Below, one piece after another: positions 9,802 through 20,272 of a DNA stretch of 64,000 nt. Both the position numbers and the translations under genes were made by a program. The DNA lies in assembly GCF_900091475.1 (NCBI RefSeq), contig NZ_FMIB01000002.1, positions 6,324,001 through 6,388,000 of the forward strand, read 5' to 3'. Origin of the DNA: Micromonospora chersina (GTDB taxonomy: Bacteria; Actinomycetota; Actinomycetes; Mycobacteriales; Micromonosporaceae). The notes under the pieces are model-generated. The model did not search any database. It worked only from the letters and a program-made list of their open reading frames with translations, and was not told where the DNA came from. Numbering within the stretch: position 1 is the first letter of the stretch; every line of letters begins with the position of its first letter.

Positions 9802-10944
9802 ATGACTACCCAGGCTTCCGCGCCGCCCGCGACCAAGTCGCAGGCGCTCCGCTCGTACGACGTCGCCGACTTCCCGGCCCTCACGGGCCTGGAGGAGGAG
9901 TGGCGCTTCACCCCGCTCAAGCGCCTCCGTGGCCTCGTGGGTGGGGCGCAGGCCGCCACCGGCACGGTCCGCCACGAGCACGGCGACCTGCCCGAGGGCG
10001 TCACCGTCGGCCGGATCGGCAGGGACGACCCGCGGGTGGGCAGCGTGCTCACCCCGTTCGACCGGGTCAGCGCGCTGGCGTACGGCGGGGTCGACGAGGC
10101 GCTGCTGGTGCAGGTCGCCCGGGACGCCGTGGTCGAGACCCCGGTGAGCCTGCGGGTGGTCGGTCAGGGCGCGGACGCGCTCGCCCTCGGCCACACCTTC
10201 GTCGAGGTGGGCCGGTTCGCCGAGGTGACCCTGGTCCTGGAGCACGTCGGGTCCGCCACGCTTGCCGACAACGTCGAGGTGGCGGTCGCCGACGGCGCGA
10301 AGCTGACCCTGGTCACCGTCGCCGACTGGGCCGACGACGCCGTGCAGGCGCAGCACCTCAAGGTGAAGCTGGGCCGCGACGCCAAGGTGGTGCACGTCCA
10401 GGTGAGCCTCGGCGGCGACCTGGTCCGGCAGTACACCTCCGTGGAGTACACCCAGCGGGGCGGCGAGGCCGAGCTGTACGGCGTCTACTTCGCCGACTCC
10501 GGCCAGCACCTGGAGCACCGCCAGCTGGTCGACCACACCGTGCCGGACTGCCGCAGCTACGTCGGCTACCGGGGCGCCCTCCAGGGCGACAGCGCGCACA
10601 CCGTCTGGGTGGGTGACGTGCTGATCCGGGCCGAGGCGACCGGCACCGACACGTACGAGATCAACCGGAACCTGCTGCTCACCGACGGCGCCCGGGCGGA
10701 CTCGGTGCCGAACCTGGAGATCGAGACCGGCGAGATCGCCGGCGCCGGGCACGCGAGCGCGACCGGCCGCTTCGACGACGAGCAGCTCTTCTACCTGATG
10801 GCCCGGGGCATCCCGGAGGGCGAGGCCCGCCGCCTGGTGGTCCGCGGCTTCTTCGCCGAGCTGATCAACAAGATCCCGGTCGAGGAGCTGCGCGAGCGGC
10901 TCGGCGACGCGATCGAGGCCCGCCTCACCAAGGCCGGCGCCTGA
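9802..10944 (+). CDS. sufD: Fe-S cluster assembly subunit SufD
   Basis: SufB paralogue completing the SufBC2D scaffold. The 380-aa product has the beta-helix core (for example DNVEVAVADGAKLTLVTVAD) and the family C-terminus FDDEQLFYLMARGIPEGEARRLVVRGFF. ATG 9802 is preceded by GGAAGAG about 5-6 nt upstream. It follows sufB after 57 nt, and its stop overlaps the ATG of the Rieske-type gene (TGATG). Confidence 0.96.
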   Translation: MTTQASAPPATKSQALRSYDVADFPALTGLEEEWRFTPLKRLRGLVGGAQAATGTVRHEHGDLPEGVTVGRIGRDDPRVGSVLTPFDRVSALAYGGVDEALLVQVARDAVVETPVSLRVVGQGADALALGHTFVEVGRFAEVTLVLEHVGSATLADNVEVAVADGAKLTLVTVADWADDAVQAQHLKVKLGRDAKVVHVQVSLGGDLVRQYTSVEYTQRGGEAELYGVYFADSGQHLEHRQLVDHTVPDCRSYVGYRGALQGDSAHTVWVGDVLIRAEATGTDTYEINRNLLLTDGARADSVPNLEIETGEIAGAGHASATGRFDDEQLFYLMARGIPEGEARRLVVRGFFAELINKIPVEELRERLGDAIEARLTKAGA

Positions 10945-11270
10945 TGATCAAGATCTGCTCCACCGAGGACGTGCCGAAGGGCACCGCGATCAGCGCCGAC
11001 GTCGACGGCACGCAGATCGCCGTCGTGCACGGCGAGGACGACAACTTCTACGCCGTGTACGACGAGTGCTCGCACGCCGCGGTGGCCCTCTCCGAGGGCG
11101 AGGTCGACGGCTGCACGCTGGAATGCTGGCTGCACGGATCCCGTTTCGACCTACGGACCGGCGAGCCCACCGGGCTGCCCGCGACCGAACCCGTTCCCGT
11201 CTACCCCGTCGAAGTCCGCGACGGCGACATCTACGTCAGCCTGACGCCGAGCAATGGAGTGACCCGATAA
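10944..11270 (+). CDS. Rieske-type [2Fe-2S] ferredoxin within the suf operon
   Basis: A 108-aa small soluble protein with a complete Rieske ligand set: C-S-H in DECSHAAVALSE and C-W-L-H in LECWLHGSRFDLRTGEPTG, spaced as in dioxygenase ferredoxin components. Proteins like this sit between sufD and sufC in many actinobacteria. A role as an electron donor during Fe-S assembly is plausible but not shown by sequence. It overlaps both neighbours by one to three bases, so translation is coupled. Confidence 0.9.
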   Translation: MIKICSTEDVPKGTAISADVDGTQIAVVHGEDDNFYAVYDECSHAAVALSEGEVDGCTLECWLHGSRFDLRTGEPTGLPATEPVPVYPVEVRDGDIYVSLTPSNGVTR

Positions 11271-12043
11271 TGAGCACCCTGGAGATCCGCGACCTGAAGG
11301 TGTCGGTCAAGCTGCCCGAGGGTGAGCTCAAGCCGATCCTGGCCGGTGTCGACCTGACCGTGAAGTCGGGCGAGACCCACGCGATCATGGGCCCGAACGG
11401 CTCCGGCAAGTCGACCCTGGCGTACTCGATCGCCGGTCACCCCAAGTACGAGATCACCGGCGGCTCGGTGACCCTCGACGGCGAGGACGTGCTGGCCATG
11501 TCCGTCGACGAGCGGGCCCGCGCCGGCCTCTTCCTCGCCATGCAGTACCCGGTCGAGGTCCCCGGCGTCTCGGTGGCCAACTTCCTGCGCACCGCCAAGA
11601 CCGCCATCGACGGCGAGGCGCCGAAGCTGCGCACCTGGGCCGGCGAGCTGCGCGGCGCCATGGAGAAGCTCCAGATGGACCCGGCGTTCGCCCAGCGCAA
11701 CGTCAACGAGGGCTTCTCCGGCGGTGAGAAGAAGCGGCACGAGATCGTGCAGCTGGAGCTGCTCAAGCCGAAGATGGCCATCCTCGACGAGACCGACTCC
11801 GGCCTCGACGTGGACGCGCTGCGCGTGGTCAGCGAGGGCGTCAACCGGGTGCGCGGGACCGGCGACACCGGCCTGCTGCTGATCACCCACTACACGCGGA
11901 TCCTGCGCTACATCAAGCCCGACTTCGTGCACGTCTTCGTGGCCGGCCGGATCGTCGAGCAGGGCGGCCCGGAGCTGGCCGACAAGCTCGAGGAAGAGGG
12001 CTACGAGCGGTACGTCGCCGGGGCCGGTTCGGCGCGGGCCTGA
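11270..12043 (+). CDS. sufC: Fe-S assembly ATPase SufC
   Basis: Soluble ABC-type ATPase that powers the SufBCD scaffold. It shows Walker A GPNGSGKST (about residues 40-48), the SufC signature FSGGEKKRHEIVQLELLKP and Walker B MAILDETDSGLDVDALRVV, followed by the H-loop in LLLITHYTRIL. The length is 257 aa. ATG 11270 overlaps the preceding stop (TAATG). Confidence 0.97.
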   Translation: MSTLEIRDLKVSVKLPEGELKPILAGVDLTVKSGETHAIMGPNGSGKSTLAYSIAGHPKYEITGGSVTLDGEDVLAMSVDERARAGLFLAMQYPVEVPGVSVANFLRTAKTAIDGEAPKLRTWAGELRGAMEKLQMDPAFAQRNVNEGFSGGEKKRHEIVQLELLKPKMAILDETDSGLDVDALRVVSEGVNRVRGTGDTGLLLITHYTRILRYIKPDFVHVFVAGRIVEQGGPELADKLEEEGYERYVAGAGSARA

Positions 12044-12054
12044 GCGGGCACCCG

Positions 12055-13359
12055 ATGACCTCGATCGCGATCCCGTCGGGCATGCCGCAGTACGACGACG
12101 TGCCCCGCTTCGACGTGGCGCGGGTGCGTGCCGACTTCCCGATCCTGGACCGGGAGGTCAACGGGCACCCGCTGGTCTACCTCGACAGCGCCAACACCTC
12201 GCACAAGCCGCGGCAGGTGCTCGACGTGCTCGCCGAGCACTACGCGATGCACAACGCCAACGTGTCGCGCTCGGTGCACACGCTGGGCACCGAGGCGACC
12301 GAGGCGTACGAGGGGGCCCGGGCGAAGATCGCCGCCTTCATCAACGCGCCCAGCGCGGACGAGGTGGTGTTCACCAAGAACTCCACCGAGGCGATCAACC
12401 TGGTGGCGTACGCGTTCTCCAACGCCTCGCTGCGCCCGGACGCCGACCCGCGCTTCCGGATCGGGCCCGGTGACGAGATCGTCATCTCCGAGATGGAGCA
12501 CCACTCGAACATCGTCCCGTGGCAGCTCCTCGCCGAGCGCACGGGCGCGACCCTGCGCTGGTTCCCGGTCACCGACCACGGCCGGCTCGACGAGTCCGGG
12601 CTGGACGACCTGGTCACCGAGCGGACGAAGATCGTCTCGCTGGTGCACATGTCCAACATCCTGGGCACCGTCAACGCCACCGCGCGGATCACCCAGCGGG
12701 TCCGCGAGGTGGGCGCCCTGCTGCTGCTCGACTGCTCGCAGTCGGTGCCGCACCTGCCCATGGACGTGGTCGACTACGACGCCGACTTCATCGTCTTCAC
12801 CGGCCACAAGATGTGCGGCCCGACGGGCGTCGGCGTGCTCTGGGGCCGGGGCGAACTGCTCGCCGCGATGCCCCCGGTGCTCGGCGGCGGCTCGATGATC
12901 GAGACCGTGACGATGGCGCGCTCCACGTTCGCCGCGCCGCCGGCCCGGTTCGAGGCGGGCACCCCGCCGATCGCCGAGGCCGTGGCGCTCGGCGCGGCGG
13001 TCGACTACCTCACCGGGATCGGCATGCGGGCGATCCAGTGGCACGAGAAGGAGCTGACGGCGTACGCGCTGGACGCCCTCGCCACCGTGCCGGGCCTGCG
13101 GATCTTCGGCCCGAACGTGCCGGTCGGCCGGGGCGGCACCATCTCCTTCGCGCTCGGCGACGTGCACCCGCACGACGTCGGGCAGGTGCTCGACTCGCTC
13201 GGCGTGCAGGTCCGGGTGGGGCACCACTGCGCCAAGCCGGTGTGCACCCGGTTCGGCGTGCCGGCCATGACCCGGGCCTCGTTCTACCTGTACACCACGA
13301 CCGAGGAGATCGACGCGTTGGTGGCCGGTCTCGAGCAGGTGCGGAAGGTGTTCGACTGA
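12055..13359 (+). CDS. sufS: Cysteine desulfurase SufS
   Basis: PLP enzyme that takes sulfur from L-cysteine and passes it to SufU. K252 in FTGHKMCGPTG is the PLP lysine and C392 in GHHCAKPVCTRF is the persulfide cysteine, both in the group II (SufS) context. The length of 434 aa is typical, with a slightly extended N-terminus before FDVARVRADFPILDREVNG. It lies 11 nt after sufC and overlaps sufU by one base. Confidence 0.96.
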   Translation: MTSIAIPSGMPQYDDVPRFDVARVRADFPILDREVNGHPLVYLDSANTSHKPRQVLDVLAEHYAMHNANVSRSVHTLGTEATEAYEGARAKIAAFINAPSADEVVFTKNSTEAINLVAYAFSNASLRPDADPRFRIGPGDEIVISEMEHHSNIVPWQLLAERTGATLRWFPVTDHGRLDESGLDDLVTERTKIVSLVHMSNILGTVNATARITQRVREVGALLLLDCSQSVPHLPMDVVDYDADFIVFTGHKMCGPTGVGVLWGRGELLAAMPPVLGGGSMIETVTMARSTFAAPPARFEAGTPPIAEAVALGAAVDYLTGIGMRAIQWHEKELTAYALDALATVPGLRIFGPNVPVGRGGTISFALGDVHPHDVGQVLDSLGVQVRVGHHCAKPVCTRFGVPAMTRASFYLYTTTEEIDALVAGLEQVRKVFD

Positions 13360-13832
13360 TGCAGCTCGACCAGCTCTACCAGGAGATCATCCTGGACCAC
13401 TACAAGCACCCGCACGGCCGTGGCCTGCGGGACGCGACGGACCCGGCCGCCCGGGTCGGCGAGGCGCACCACGTCAACCCGACCTGCGGCGACGAGATCA
13501 CCGTGCGGGTGTCCACCGACGGCAAGGTGTTCACCGACATCTCGTACGACGGGATGGGCTGCTCGATCAGCCAGGCGTCGGCCAGCGTGCTGCACGAGCT
13601 GCTGCGCGGCCGGGCCGCCGACGACGCCGCCGTGGTGCACGAGGCGTTCGTCGAGTTGATGTCCGGGCGTGGCCAGGTCACGCCGGACGAGGACGTGCTC
13701 GGAGACGGGGTGGCGTTCGCGGGTGTCGCGCGCTACCCGGCCCGGGTGAAGTGCGCGCTGCTGTCGTGGATGGCGTTCAAGGACGCCGCGGCACGCGCCG
13801 GGGTGGGCGTGAGCCCGGAGGTGAAGGCATGA
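13359..13832 (+). CDS. sufU: Zinc-dependent sulfurtransferase SufU
   Basis: Accepts the persulfide from SufS and relays sulfur to the SufBCD scaffold. It has the three conserved cysteines at C43 (NPTCGDEI), C68 (GMGCSISQASAS) and C132 (ARVKCALLSW), and the long insert that separates SufU from IscU. The length is 157 aa. The start ATG 13359 overlaps the sufS stop, and its own stop overlaps the next start (ATGA). Confidence 0.95.
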   Translation: MQLDQLYQEIILDHYKHPHGRGLRDATDPAARVGEAHHVNPTCGDEITVRVSTDGKVFTDISYDGMGCSISQASASVLHELLRGRAADDAAVVHEAFVELMSGRGQVTPDEDVLGDGVAFAGVARYPARVKCALLSWMAFKDAAARAGVGVSPEVKA

Positions 13833-14194
13833 GCAGCGAAGAAACCGCCACCACGCCGGCGGCCGGCGGCAAGGCCGCGATCGGCGACATCGAGGAGGCG
13901 ATGAAGGACGTCGTCGACCCCGAGCTGGGCATCAACGTGGTCGACCTCGGCCTCGTCTACGGCGTCCACGTCGACGAGCAGAACGTCGCCACCCTGGACA
14001 TGACGCTGACCTCGGCGGCCTGCCCGCTCACCGACGTGATCGAGGACCAGGCCCGGCAGGCGCTGACCACCGGCCCGGGCGGCGGCCTGGTGAACGACAT
14101 CCGGATCAACTGGGTCTGGCTGCCGCCGTGGGGCCCCGACAAGATCACCGACGAGGGCCGGGACCAGCTCCGCTCCCTCGGCTTCAACGTCTGA
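13829..14194 (+). CDS. sufT: Metal-sulfur cluster assembly factor SufT (MIP18/DUF59)
   Basis: A 121-aa MIP18-family protein thought to help insert Fe-S clusters into client proteins. Landmarks are VVDPELGINVVDLGLVYGV and LTSAACPLTDVIEDQ, which holds the single conserved cysteine, then INWVWLPPWGPDKIT. It overlaps sufU by 4 nt and is the last gene before a strong terminator. Confidence 0.93.
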   Translation: MSSEETATTPAAGGKAAIGDIEEAMKDVVDPELGINVVDLGLVYGVHVDEQNVATLDMTLTSAACPLTDVIEDQARQALTTGPGGGLVNDIRINWVWLPPWGPDKITDEGRDQLRSLGFNV

Positions 14195-14210
14195 CCGTTC
14201 CCCGGTCCGA

Positions 14211-14247
14211 GTCGAGCGCGACACCCTCTACGGGTGTCGCGCTCGAC
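14211..14247. terminator. Strong hairpin ending the suf operon
   Basis: A perfect 16-bp stem, GTCGAGCGCGACACCC at 14211-14226 and its complement at 14232-14247, closes a 5-nt loop 17 nt after the sufT stop. There is no T run, as is common for actinobacterial terminators. Confidence 0.85.
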
Positions 14248-14416
14248 CCGTCTCTGGGGTGGGGACGTCCGGAAATCGGGTGGCGGGGTGGGGGAGGGGC
14301 GTGCAGGATGGGCGCGTGATCGAGGCGTACCCGAAGCAGGTTCCTGTCCGTGCGGCCACCGCCGCACGCCGACAGCGCACCCTGCCGCCGGCCGCCTCGA
14401 CCCGCCGCCCACCGTC

Positions 14417-15049
14417 GTGACCGGGGCGTTCCTCGCCGGTCTCGTGGCCGGCTACGGCGTCGCCGTCCCGGTCGGCGCGATCGCGATTCTCATCCTCGGG
14501 CTCAGCGCCCGCACCGGTTTCCGGGTCGGCGCGGCCGCGGCGCTCGCGGTGGCCACCGCCGACGGGCTCTACGCGGCGGTCGCCGCGCTCGGCGGCGCCG
14601 GCCTGGCCGGGATCATCGCGCCGGTCGCCGGCCCGCTGCGGGTGGTGGCCGCCCTGGTCCTGCTGGGGCTCGCCGGTCACGGGCTGTGGCGGACGTGGTC
14701 CGCCCGGCGGACCCGCGAGGTCGCGGAGGCGCCGGTCGGGCGGGGGCTGAACACGCCCGGGCGGGCGTACGCGGCGCTGCTCGGCCTCACCCTGCTGAAC
14801 CCGGCCACGGTGCTCTACTTCGCCGCGCTGGTGCTCGGCCGCCAGGACACCGCCGACCCGGACGGCGCGACAGCCGCGCTCTTCGTGGCCGGCGCGTTCC
14901 TGGCCTCGGCGAGCTGGCAACTGGTCGTCGCCGGTGGGGGCACCATGGTCGGCCGGGCCCTGGCCGGGCCGCGCGGCCGCCTGGTCACCGGCCTCGTCTC
15001 CAGCGCCCTGATCGCCGCCCTCGCCGTCGCCACCCTGCTGCCCGACTGA
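14417..15049 (+). CDS. LysE/RhtB-family exporter
   Basis: A 210-aa integral membrane protein with about six hydrophobic segments. The N-terminal pattern GYGVAVPVGAIAILILGLSAR matches LysE-type amino acid or metabolite exporters, as does LLGLTLLNPATVLYFAAL in the middle. GTG 14417 is chosen because upstream residues are charged and not conserved-looking; its ribosome site is weak. The substrate is unknown. It lies beyond the suf terminator and is probably an independent unit. Confidence 0.82.
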   Translation: MTGAFLAGLVAGYGVAVPVGAIAILILGLSARTGFRVGAAAALAVATADGLYAAVAALGGAGLAGIIAPVAGPLRVVAALVLLGLAGHGLWRTWSARRTREVAEAPVGRGLNTPGRAYAALLGLTLLNPATVLYFAALVLGRQDTADPDGATAALFVAGAFLASASWQLVVAGGGTMVGRALAGPRGRLVTGLVSSALIAALAVATLLPD

Positions 15050-15133
15050 GCCACGGCGCCGCCGGCCACGCTGGGGTCCGCCGGAGCGCCGCCCGGCGAC
15101 CCCGTCACGCCGGCCGTGTCGTACGGTCGGGCG

Positions 15134-15796
15134 GTGACCAGCCGACCCGCAGCCGGGGGCGGCCGGTGGGTCGAGGTCGACCCGGGCCGCGTCGCCCGCT
15201 GGGTCGAGGGCTTCGCCGACCGGCACGGCCCGCCCACCACGTCCGTGGAGGGGTACGGTCTGCTGCTCACCGCCCCGGACGGCGCCACCGCCCAGTTGCA
15301 CACCCCGCCGGGGGCCCCGGCCACCGCCGACGTGCCCGGGTTCGTGGCCGCGGCCGGCGCGCCCCGCCGGCTGGGCCTGCTGCTGGCCCGCAAGGGCGCC
15401 GTGGCGGTCGGCGTCGCCGACGGCCCCGACCTGGTCGTCTCCAAGGTGGACACCCGGTACGTGCAGGGGCGCACCGCCGCCGGCGGCTGGTCGCAGCAGC
15501 GCTTCGCCCGGCGGCGGGACAACCAGGCGAAGGCGGCGCTGGGGGATGCGGCCGAACTGGCCGTACGCCTGCTGTTGCCGGAGGCGTCCACCCTGACGGC
15601 CCTGGTGTGCGGCGGGGACCGGAAGGCGGTGGACACGGTGCTGGCCGACCGCCGGCTGGCCCCGCTCGCCGCCGTGCGCGCGGAACGGCTGCTCGACGTG
15701 CCCGAGCCCCGGCACGCGGTGCTGGTCGGCGCGGTGGCCGCGGCCCGCGCGGTGTGGATCCTGGTCCGCGACCCCGAACCCGACGGCGCCCGCTGA
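15134..15796 (+). CDS. VLRF1-type peptidyl-tRNA hydrolase (acVLRF1 family)
   Basis: Resembles the actinobacterial Vms1-like release factor 1 (VLRF1) family, which releases nascent chains from peptidyl-tRNA in ribosome rescue. The product starts RPAAGGGRWVEVDPGRVARW and holds RTAAGGWSQQRFARRRDNQA, where the GGxSQ loop supplies the catalytic glutamine. GTG 15134 gives 220 aa; an in-frame GTG at 15116 would add six residues. Assignment is by remembered family signatures, so moderately sure. Confidence 0.75.
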   Translation: MTSRPAAGGGRWVEVDPGRVARWVEGFADRHGPPTTSVEGYGLLLTAPDGATAQLHTPPGAPATADVPGFVAAAGAPRRLGLLLARKGAVAVGVADGPDLVVSKVDTRYVQGRTAAGGWSQQRFARRRDNQAKAALGDAAELAVRLLLPEASTLTALVCGGDRKAVDTVLADRRLAPLAAVRAERLLDVPEPRHAVLVGAVAAARAVWILVRDPEPDGAR

Positions 15797-15851
15797 CCTC
15801 ACCCCGGGTGTTCGGCGAGGCGACCAGCCTTGCCCCGGAGTCGTGCGCGGA

Positions 15852-16310
15852 TCAGCTTCCCGCCGACGCCAGCCAGGCCGGGTCGATGCGATCCAGGAAC
15901 TCGTCCTGATGGTCGGCAAGGCGGCCGGCGAGCGGCAGCGGGACGAAGCGGCAGGCGAAGCGCAGCCCGCCGTCCTCGCCGTCGCCTGCGACCCGGTGCG
16001 CCCAGTCGCCGGCCGTTCCGCCGGTCACCAGGAGCTGGACGTACGTGGTGCGCCGGGCCCGGCCAGTCACCGGATGCGGCCACTCGCTGACGCCCAGCTC
16101 GGCGACCGCCTCGACGCCGGTCAGCCCGGTCTCCTCGGCGACCTCGCGGACGGCCGCCCGGGCCGGGGTCTCGCCCGGTTCCATCCCGCCCGCCGGGACC
16201 TGGGTGCCCGCCTCGGGAAAGTCGACGTGGTCGAAGACGAGCAGCTCGGGGCCGTCCGGAGTGCGTCGGAGGACGTACGCGGCGACCCGGAGTCGGGGTG
16301 GGAGGGTCAT
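15852..16310 (-). CDS. Nudix hydrolase
   Basis: A 152-aa protein with a perfect Nudix box, GGMEPGETPARAAVREVAEE followed by TGL, at about residues 41-63. Such enzymes cleave nucleoside diphosphates linked to another group; the substrate cannot be predicted. ATG 16310 starts the conserved LRVAAYVLRRTPDGPELLVF strand. It is convergent with the VLRF1 gene and lies 101 bp downstream of the metallopeptidase on the same strand. Confidence 0.9.
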   Translation of the reverse strand: MTLPPRLRVAAYVLRRTPDGPELLVFDHVDFPEAGTQVPAGGMEPGETPARAAVREVAEETGLTGVEAVAELGVSEWPHPVTGRARRTTYVQLLVTGGTAGDWAHRVAGDGEDGGLRFACRFVPLPLAGRLADHQDEFLDRIDPAWLASAGS

Positions 16311-16411
16311 CCGGACATCGTGCCCCGGCCGGGCCCGCCGGTGTCCCCGGACACGGCGGGACCCCGGCGCCGGGGTGGTCGCCGGGGTCCGCGGGTGCGG
16401 TCGGTCGGGCG

Positions 16412-17326
16412 TTACAGGGTGCCGCCGAAGGTGTCGCAGGCCTTCGGGTCGCCCGTGGAGAAGCCCTTCGTGAACCACTGCTTGCGCTGCTCGGAGGTGC
16501 CGTGGGTGAACTCGTCCGGGTTCACCGGCCGGCCGGAGCGCTGCTGGATCGCGTCGTCGCCGATCTTCTCGGCGGTGTCGATCGCCTGCTGGATGTCCTG
16601 GTCGGTGATGCTCTTGAAGATCTTCTGGCCCTGCTCGTCGGAGGTGCCGGTGGCGTTCTTCGCCCAGGCGCCCGCGTAGCAGTCGGCCTGGAGTTCCAGC
16701 TTCACCGAGAGCGCGTTGGCGTTCTGGGGGTCGCGCTGCTGCTGGCGGCGCATCTGCGCCTCGGTGCCGAGCAGGTCCTGCACGTGGTGCCCGTACTCGT
16801 GGGCCAGCACGTACGGCTGGGCGAACTCGCCCTCGGCGCCGAGCTGGTCGGCCAGCAGCCGGTAGAAGGTGAGGTCGATGTAGACCAGGTCGTCCGCGGG
16901 GCAGTAGAACGGGCCCACACCGGAGTCGGCGGCGCCGCAGCCGGTGCTGACGTTCTGGCTGAAGAACACGGTCTTCGACGGCTTGTACTGCTCGCCGAAC
17001 ACCTCCGGCATCGCGGTCCGCCAGTACGCCTGGATCGAGTTGACGTAGAGGGTGTTGCGGCAGTCGAGCTGCTTCAGCGCGTCCTCCGCCGAGCACTTCT
17101 GCTCCAGCGAGGTGTTGTCGCCCTGCTCGGAGCCGCCGCCGTTGGTGGCCGCGTTCAGCCCGAAGCCGCCGCCCACCAGGGCGACCAGTACGGCGATGAT
17201 GAGACCCACGATCCCGCCCCGGCCGCCGCCGATCGGGATCGGTACGCCCATCCCGCCGCCTCCGCCGGACCCTCGCCGATCCTCCACCTGGCTGGTGTCG
17301 ACCCGCGCGTTCTCGTTCAGCTCCAT
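16412..17326 (-). CDS. ypfJ: Membrane-anchored neutral zinc metallopeptidase, YpfJ family
   Basis: A 304-aa protein with one N-terminal membrane helix (IVGLIIAVLVALVGGGFG), a Gly-rich linker before it, and the zinc motif HEYGHH in YVLAHEYGHHVQDLLG with a downstream ELQADCYAGAW glutamate. The C-terminus FSTGDPKACDTF is typical of this family of unknown substrate. ATG 17326 (MELNENARVDTSQVEDRRGS) has GGGG about 6 nt upstream and matches the family start as I remember it; GTG 17341 is also in frame. Confidence 0.92.
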   Translation of the reverse strand: MELNENARVDTSQVEDRRGSGGGGGMGVPIPIGGGRGGIVGLIIAVLVALVGGGFGLNAATNGGGSEQGDNTSLEQKCSAEDALKQLDCRNTLYVNSIQAYWRTAMPEVFGEQYKPSKTVFFSQNVSTGCGAADSGVGPFYCPADDLVYIDLTFYRLLADQLGAEGEFAQPYVLAHEYGHHVQDLLGTEAQMRRQQQRDPQNANALSVKLELQADCYAGAWAKNATGTSDEQGQKIFKSITDQDIQQAIDTAEKIGDDAIQQRSGRPVNPDEFTHGTSEQRKQWFTKGFSTGDPKACDTFGGTL

Positions 17327-17449
17327 GTTGACCCCGATCACCGAATAATCCGTATGTGGTGGTTGCGGTACCGGACCGGGTCCGGACGAGGTTTCCGGTA
17401 CCCGATGATCTTGCGCGGTAATCCGGCGGGGTGTGCGGGGGCCGCCCGG

Positions 17450-17548
17450 TACACTTGGCTCGTGCTGCGCTGCGAAGGCTGAACGGCCCCGCGCCGACGG
17501 GAAGTGATGACCCGCCGGCGCTTTCGCGTGCCCTGAGTCAGCCTTCGC
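17450..17548 (+). promoter_or_regulatory. Promoter and nested hairpin leader of the ABC-F gene
   Basis: A -10-like TACACT at 17450-17455 places the transcript start near 17462. In the leader, GCGAAGGCTGA (17472-17482) pairs perfectly with TCAGCCTTCGC (17538-17548), and inside this GCGCCG (17491-17496) pairs with CGGCGC (17516-17521), with GGG/CCC continuing the inner stem. The left outer arm coincides with the end of a seven-codon reading frame. This arrangement resembles ribosome-mediated attenuators of antibiotic-responsive ABC-F genes. No clear -35 was found. Confidence 0.55.
17462..17482 (+). CDS. Possible leaderless leader peptide MLRCEG
   Basis: GTG CTG CGC TGC GAA GGC TGA begins exactly where a transcript from the TACACT box would start (7 nt after the box), so it could be translated without a ribosome binding site. 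Its last codons and stop form the left arm of the 11-bp hairpin upstream of the ABC-F gene. Six residues are too few for any homology argument; the case rests on position alone. Confidence 0.4.
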   Translation: MLRCEG

Positions 17549-17574
17549 CGAACCCCGAGAGCGAGTACCTCGAA

Positions 17575-19182
<1,608 letters not shown>

Positions 19183-19188
19183 CCTCCG

Positions 19189-19785
19189 TCAGGGGAGCAG
19201 GCGGGGGAGGACGCCGGAGGTGGTCAGGATGATCGCGCCCAGGGCGATGAAGACGGTCGGCACCAGCCAGTGGCCGGCGCGGCCGACCAGGGCGACCACC
19301 CGGGGGTGGCCGCCCAGCGCGGCGGCGACCGCGCACCAGACGGCCACCAGGGCGGCGAAGACGAGCAGCCAGACCAGGCCGGCGGCCGGGTCGAGGGAGC
19401 GGAACACCGGCACGTAGACGGCGATGTTGTCGGCGCCGTTGGCCACCGTCACCCCGGCCACGCCGAGCAGGGTGCCGACCGCGGCCGGGGGCTCGTCGCC
19501 GTCGCCGTCGCGGGCCAGGAGGGCGCGGACGCCCAGCGCGATGGGCAGCAGCCCGAGCAGGCCGGTCCACGGGTCGGGCACCACGAGCAGCCCGGCGGCG
19601 ACCACCACCGCGACGCCGACCAGCGCGCCGATTCCCGCGTACTGACCGGCGACGATCTGCCAGGGGCGGGGCCGGCCGGTGCCGCGGGCCGCCACGAAGA
19701 ACACGGTGAGCACGACGATGTCGTCGATGTTGGTGGCGGCGAAGACCCCGGCGGCGGCGGCCGCCGTGGCGAGCAGGTCGATCAC
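19189..19785 (-). CDS. CadD-family cation/transport membrane protein
   Basis: A 198-aa hydrophobic protein with about five or six membrane helices and the CadD signature FAATNIDDIVVLTVFF near the N-terminus, with a second half-repeat GVTVANGADNIAVYVPVF. CadD proteins are linked to cadmium tolerance in staphylococci; the actinobacterial substrate is unknown. It is convergent with the ABC-F gene, with only 6 bp between stops. Confidence 0.8.
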   Translation of the reverse strand: MIDLLATAAAAAGVFAATNIDDIVVLTVFFVAARGTGRPRPWQIVAGQYAGIGALVGVAVVVAAGLLVVPDPWTGLLGLLPIALGVRALLARDGDGDEPPAAVGTLLGVAGVTVANGADNIAVYVPVFRSLDPAAGLVWLLVFAALVAVWCAVAAALGGHPRVVALVGRAGHWLVPTVFIALGAIILTTSGVLPRLLP

Positions 19786-19998
19786 GCGACGCAGCGTACG
19801 GGTCGGCCGGCCGGGCCGCCCCTCATGATCCAGCCGGACGGCGCCGGCTGACCGGTCAGAAGGATCACTCTATCGGGAAGCTGACATTGCATAGCGTGTC
19901 GGTTGGCGAATAGTTGATATCTGGCGCATGATCGTTCGAGGCGGTCTAATAGGTGGGACCGTATCCGAACCGCACAGTCTGGGACGTGAGGAATCAGC

Positions 19999-20226
19999 AT
20001 GGCAGCCACCGGCACAGCCACCAGCACTGAGAAGGGTCGCCGGATCGTCGGGGCCGAGCGCCAGACGCTCGCCAAGGACCTGGTAAAGCGGTACACCTCG
20101 GGTGAGAGCATCCGTGCGCTCGCGGCCTCGACCGGCCGTTCCTACGGGTTCATCCACCGGGTGCTCACCGAGTCCGGGGTGCAGCTGCGGCAGCGCGGCG
20201 GCGCCCGGCGCCGGAAGAAGGCGTGA
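19999..20226 (+). CDS. Small helix-turn-helix protein (Rv1473A-like)
   Basis: A 75-aa basic protein whose core ESIRALAASTGRSYGFIHRVL is a compact helix-turn-helix, followed by a positively charged tail (RQRGGARRRKKA). Such proteins are widespread in actinobacteria beside the ABC-F and acn region, and the function is not established to my knowledge. It precedes the enoyl-CoA hydratase by 46 bp on the same strand. The upstream 210 bp is AT-rich for this genome and probably carries its promoter. Confidence 0.8.
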   Translation: MAATGTATSTEKGRRIVGAERQTLAKDLVKRYTSGESIRALAASTGRSYGFIHRVLTESGVQLRQRGGARRRKKA

Positions 20227-20272
20227 CCCGCCCCCCAGCGTCGTCCATCAGCGCCGTGCTCCGGGTGGTCCG

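Noticed and set aside
8065..10752. 895-codon minus-strand frame over sufB/sufD
   Set aside because: Antisense shadow of clear SufB and SufD proteins.
14211..14247. Operator for the LysE-type gene
   Set aside because: A 16-bp perfect stem right after the last suf gene is better explained as a terminator.
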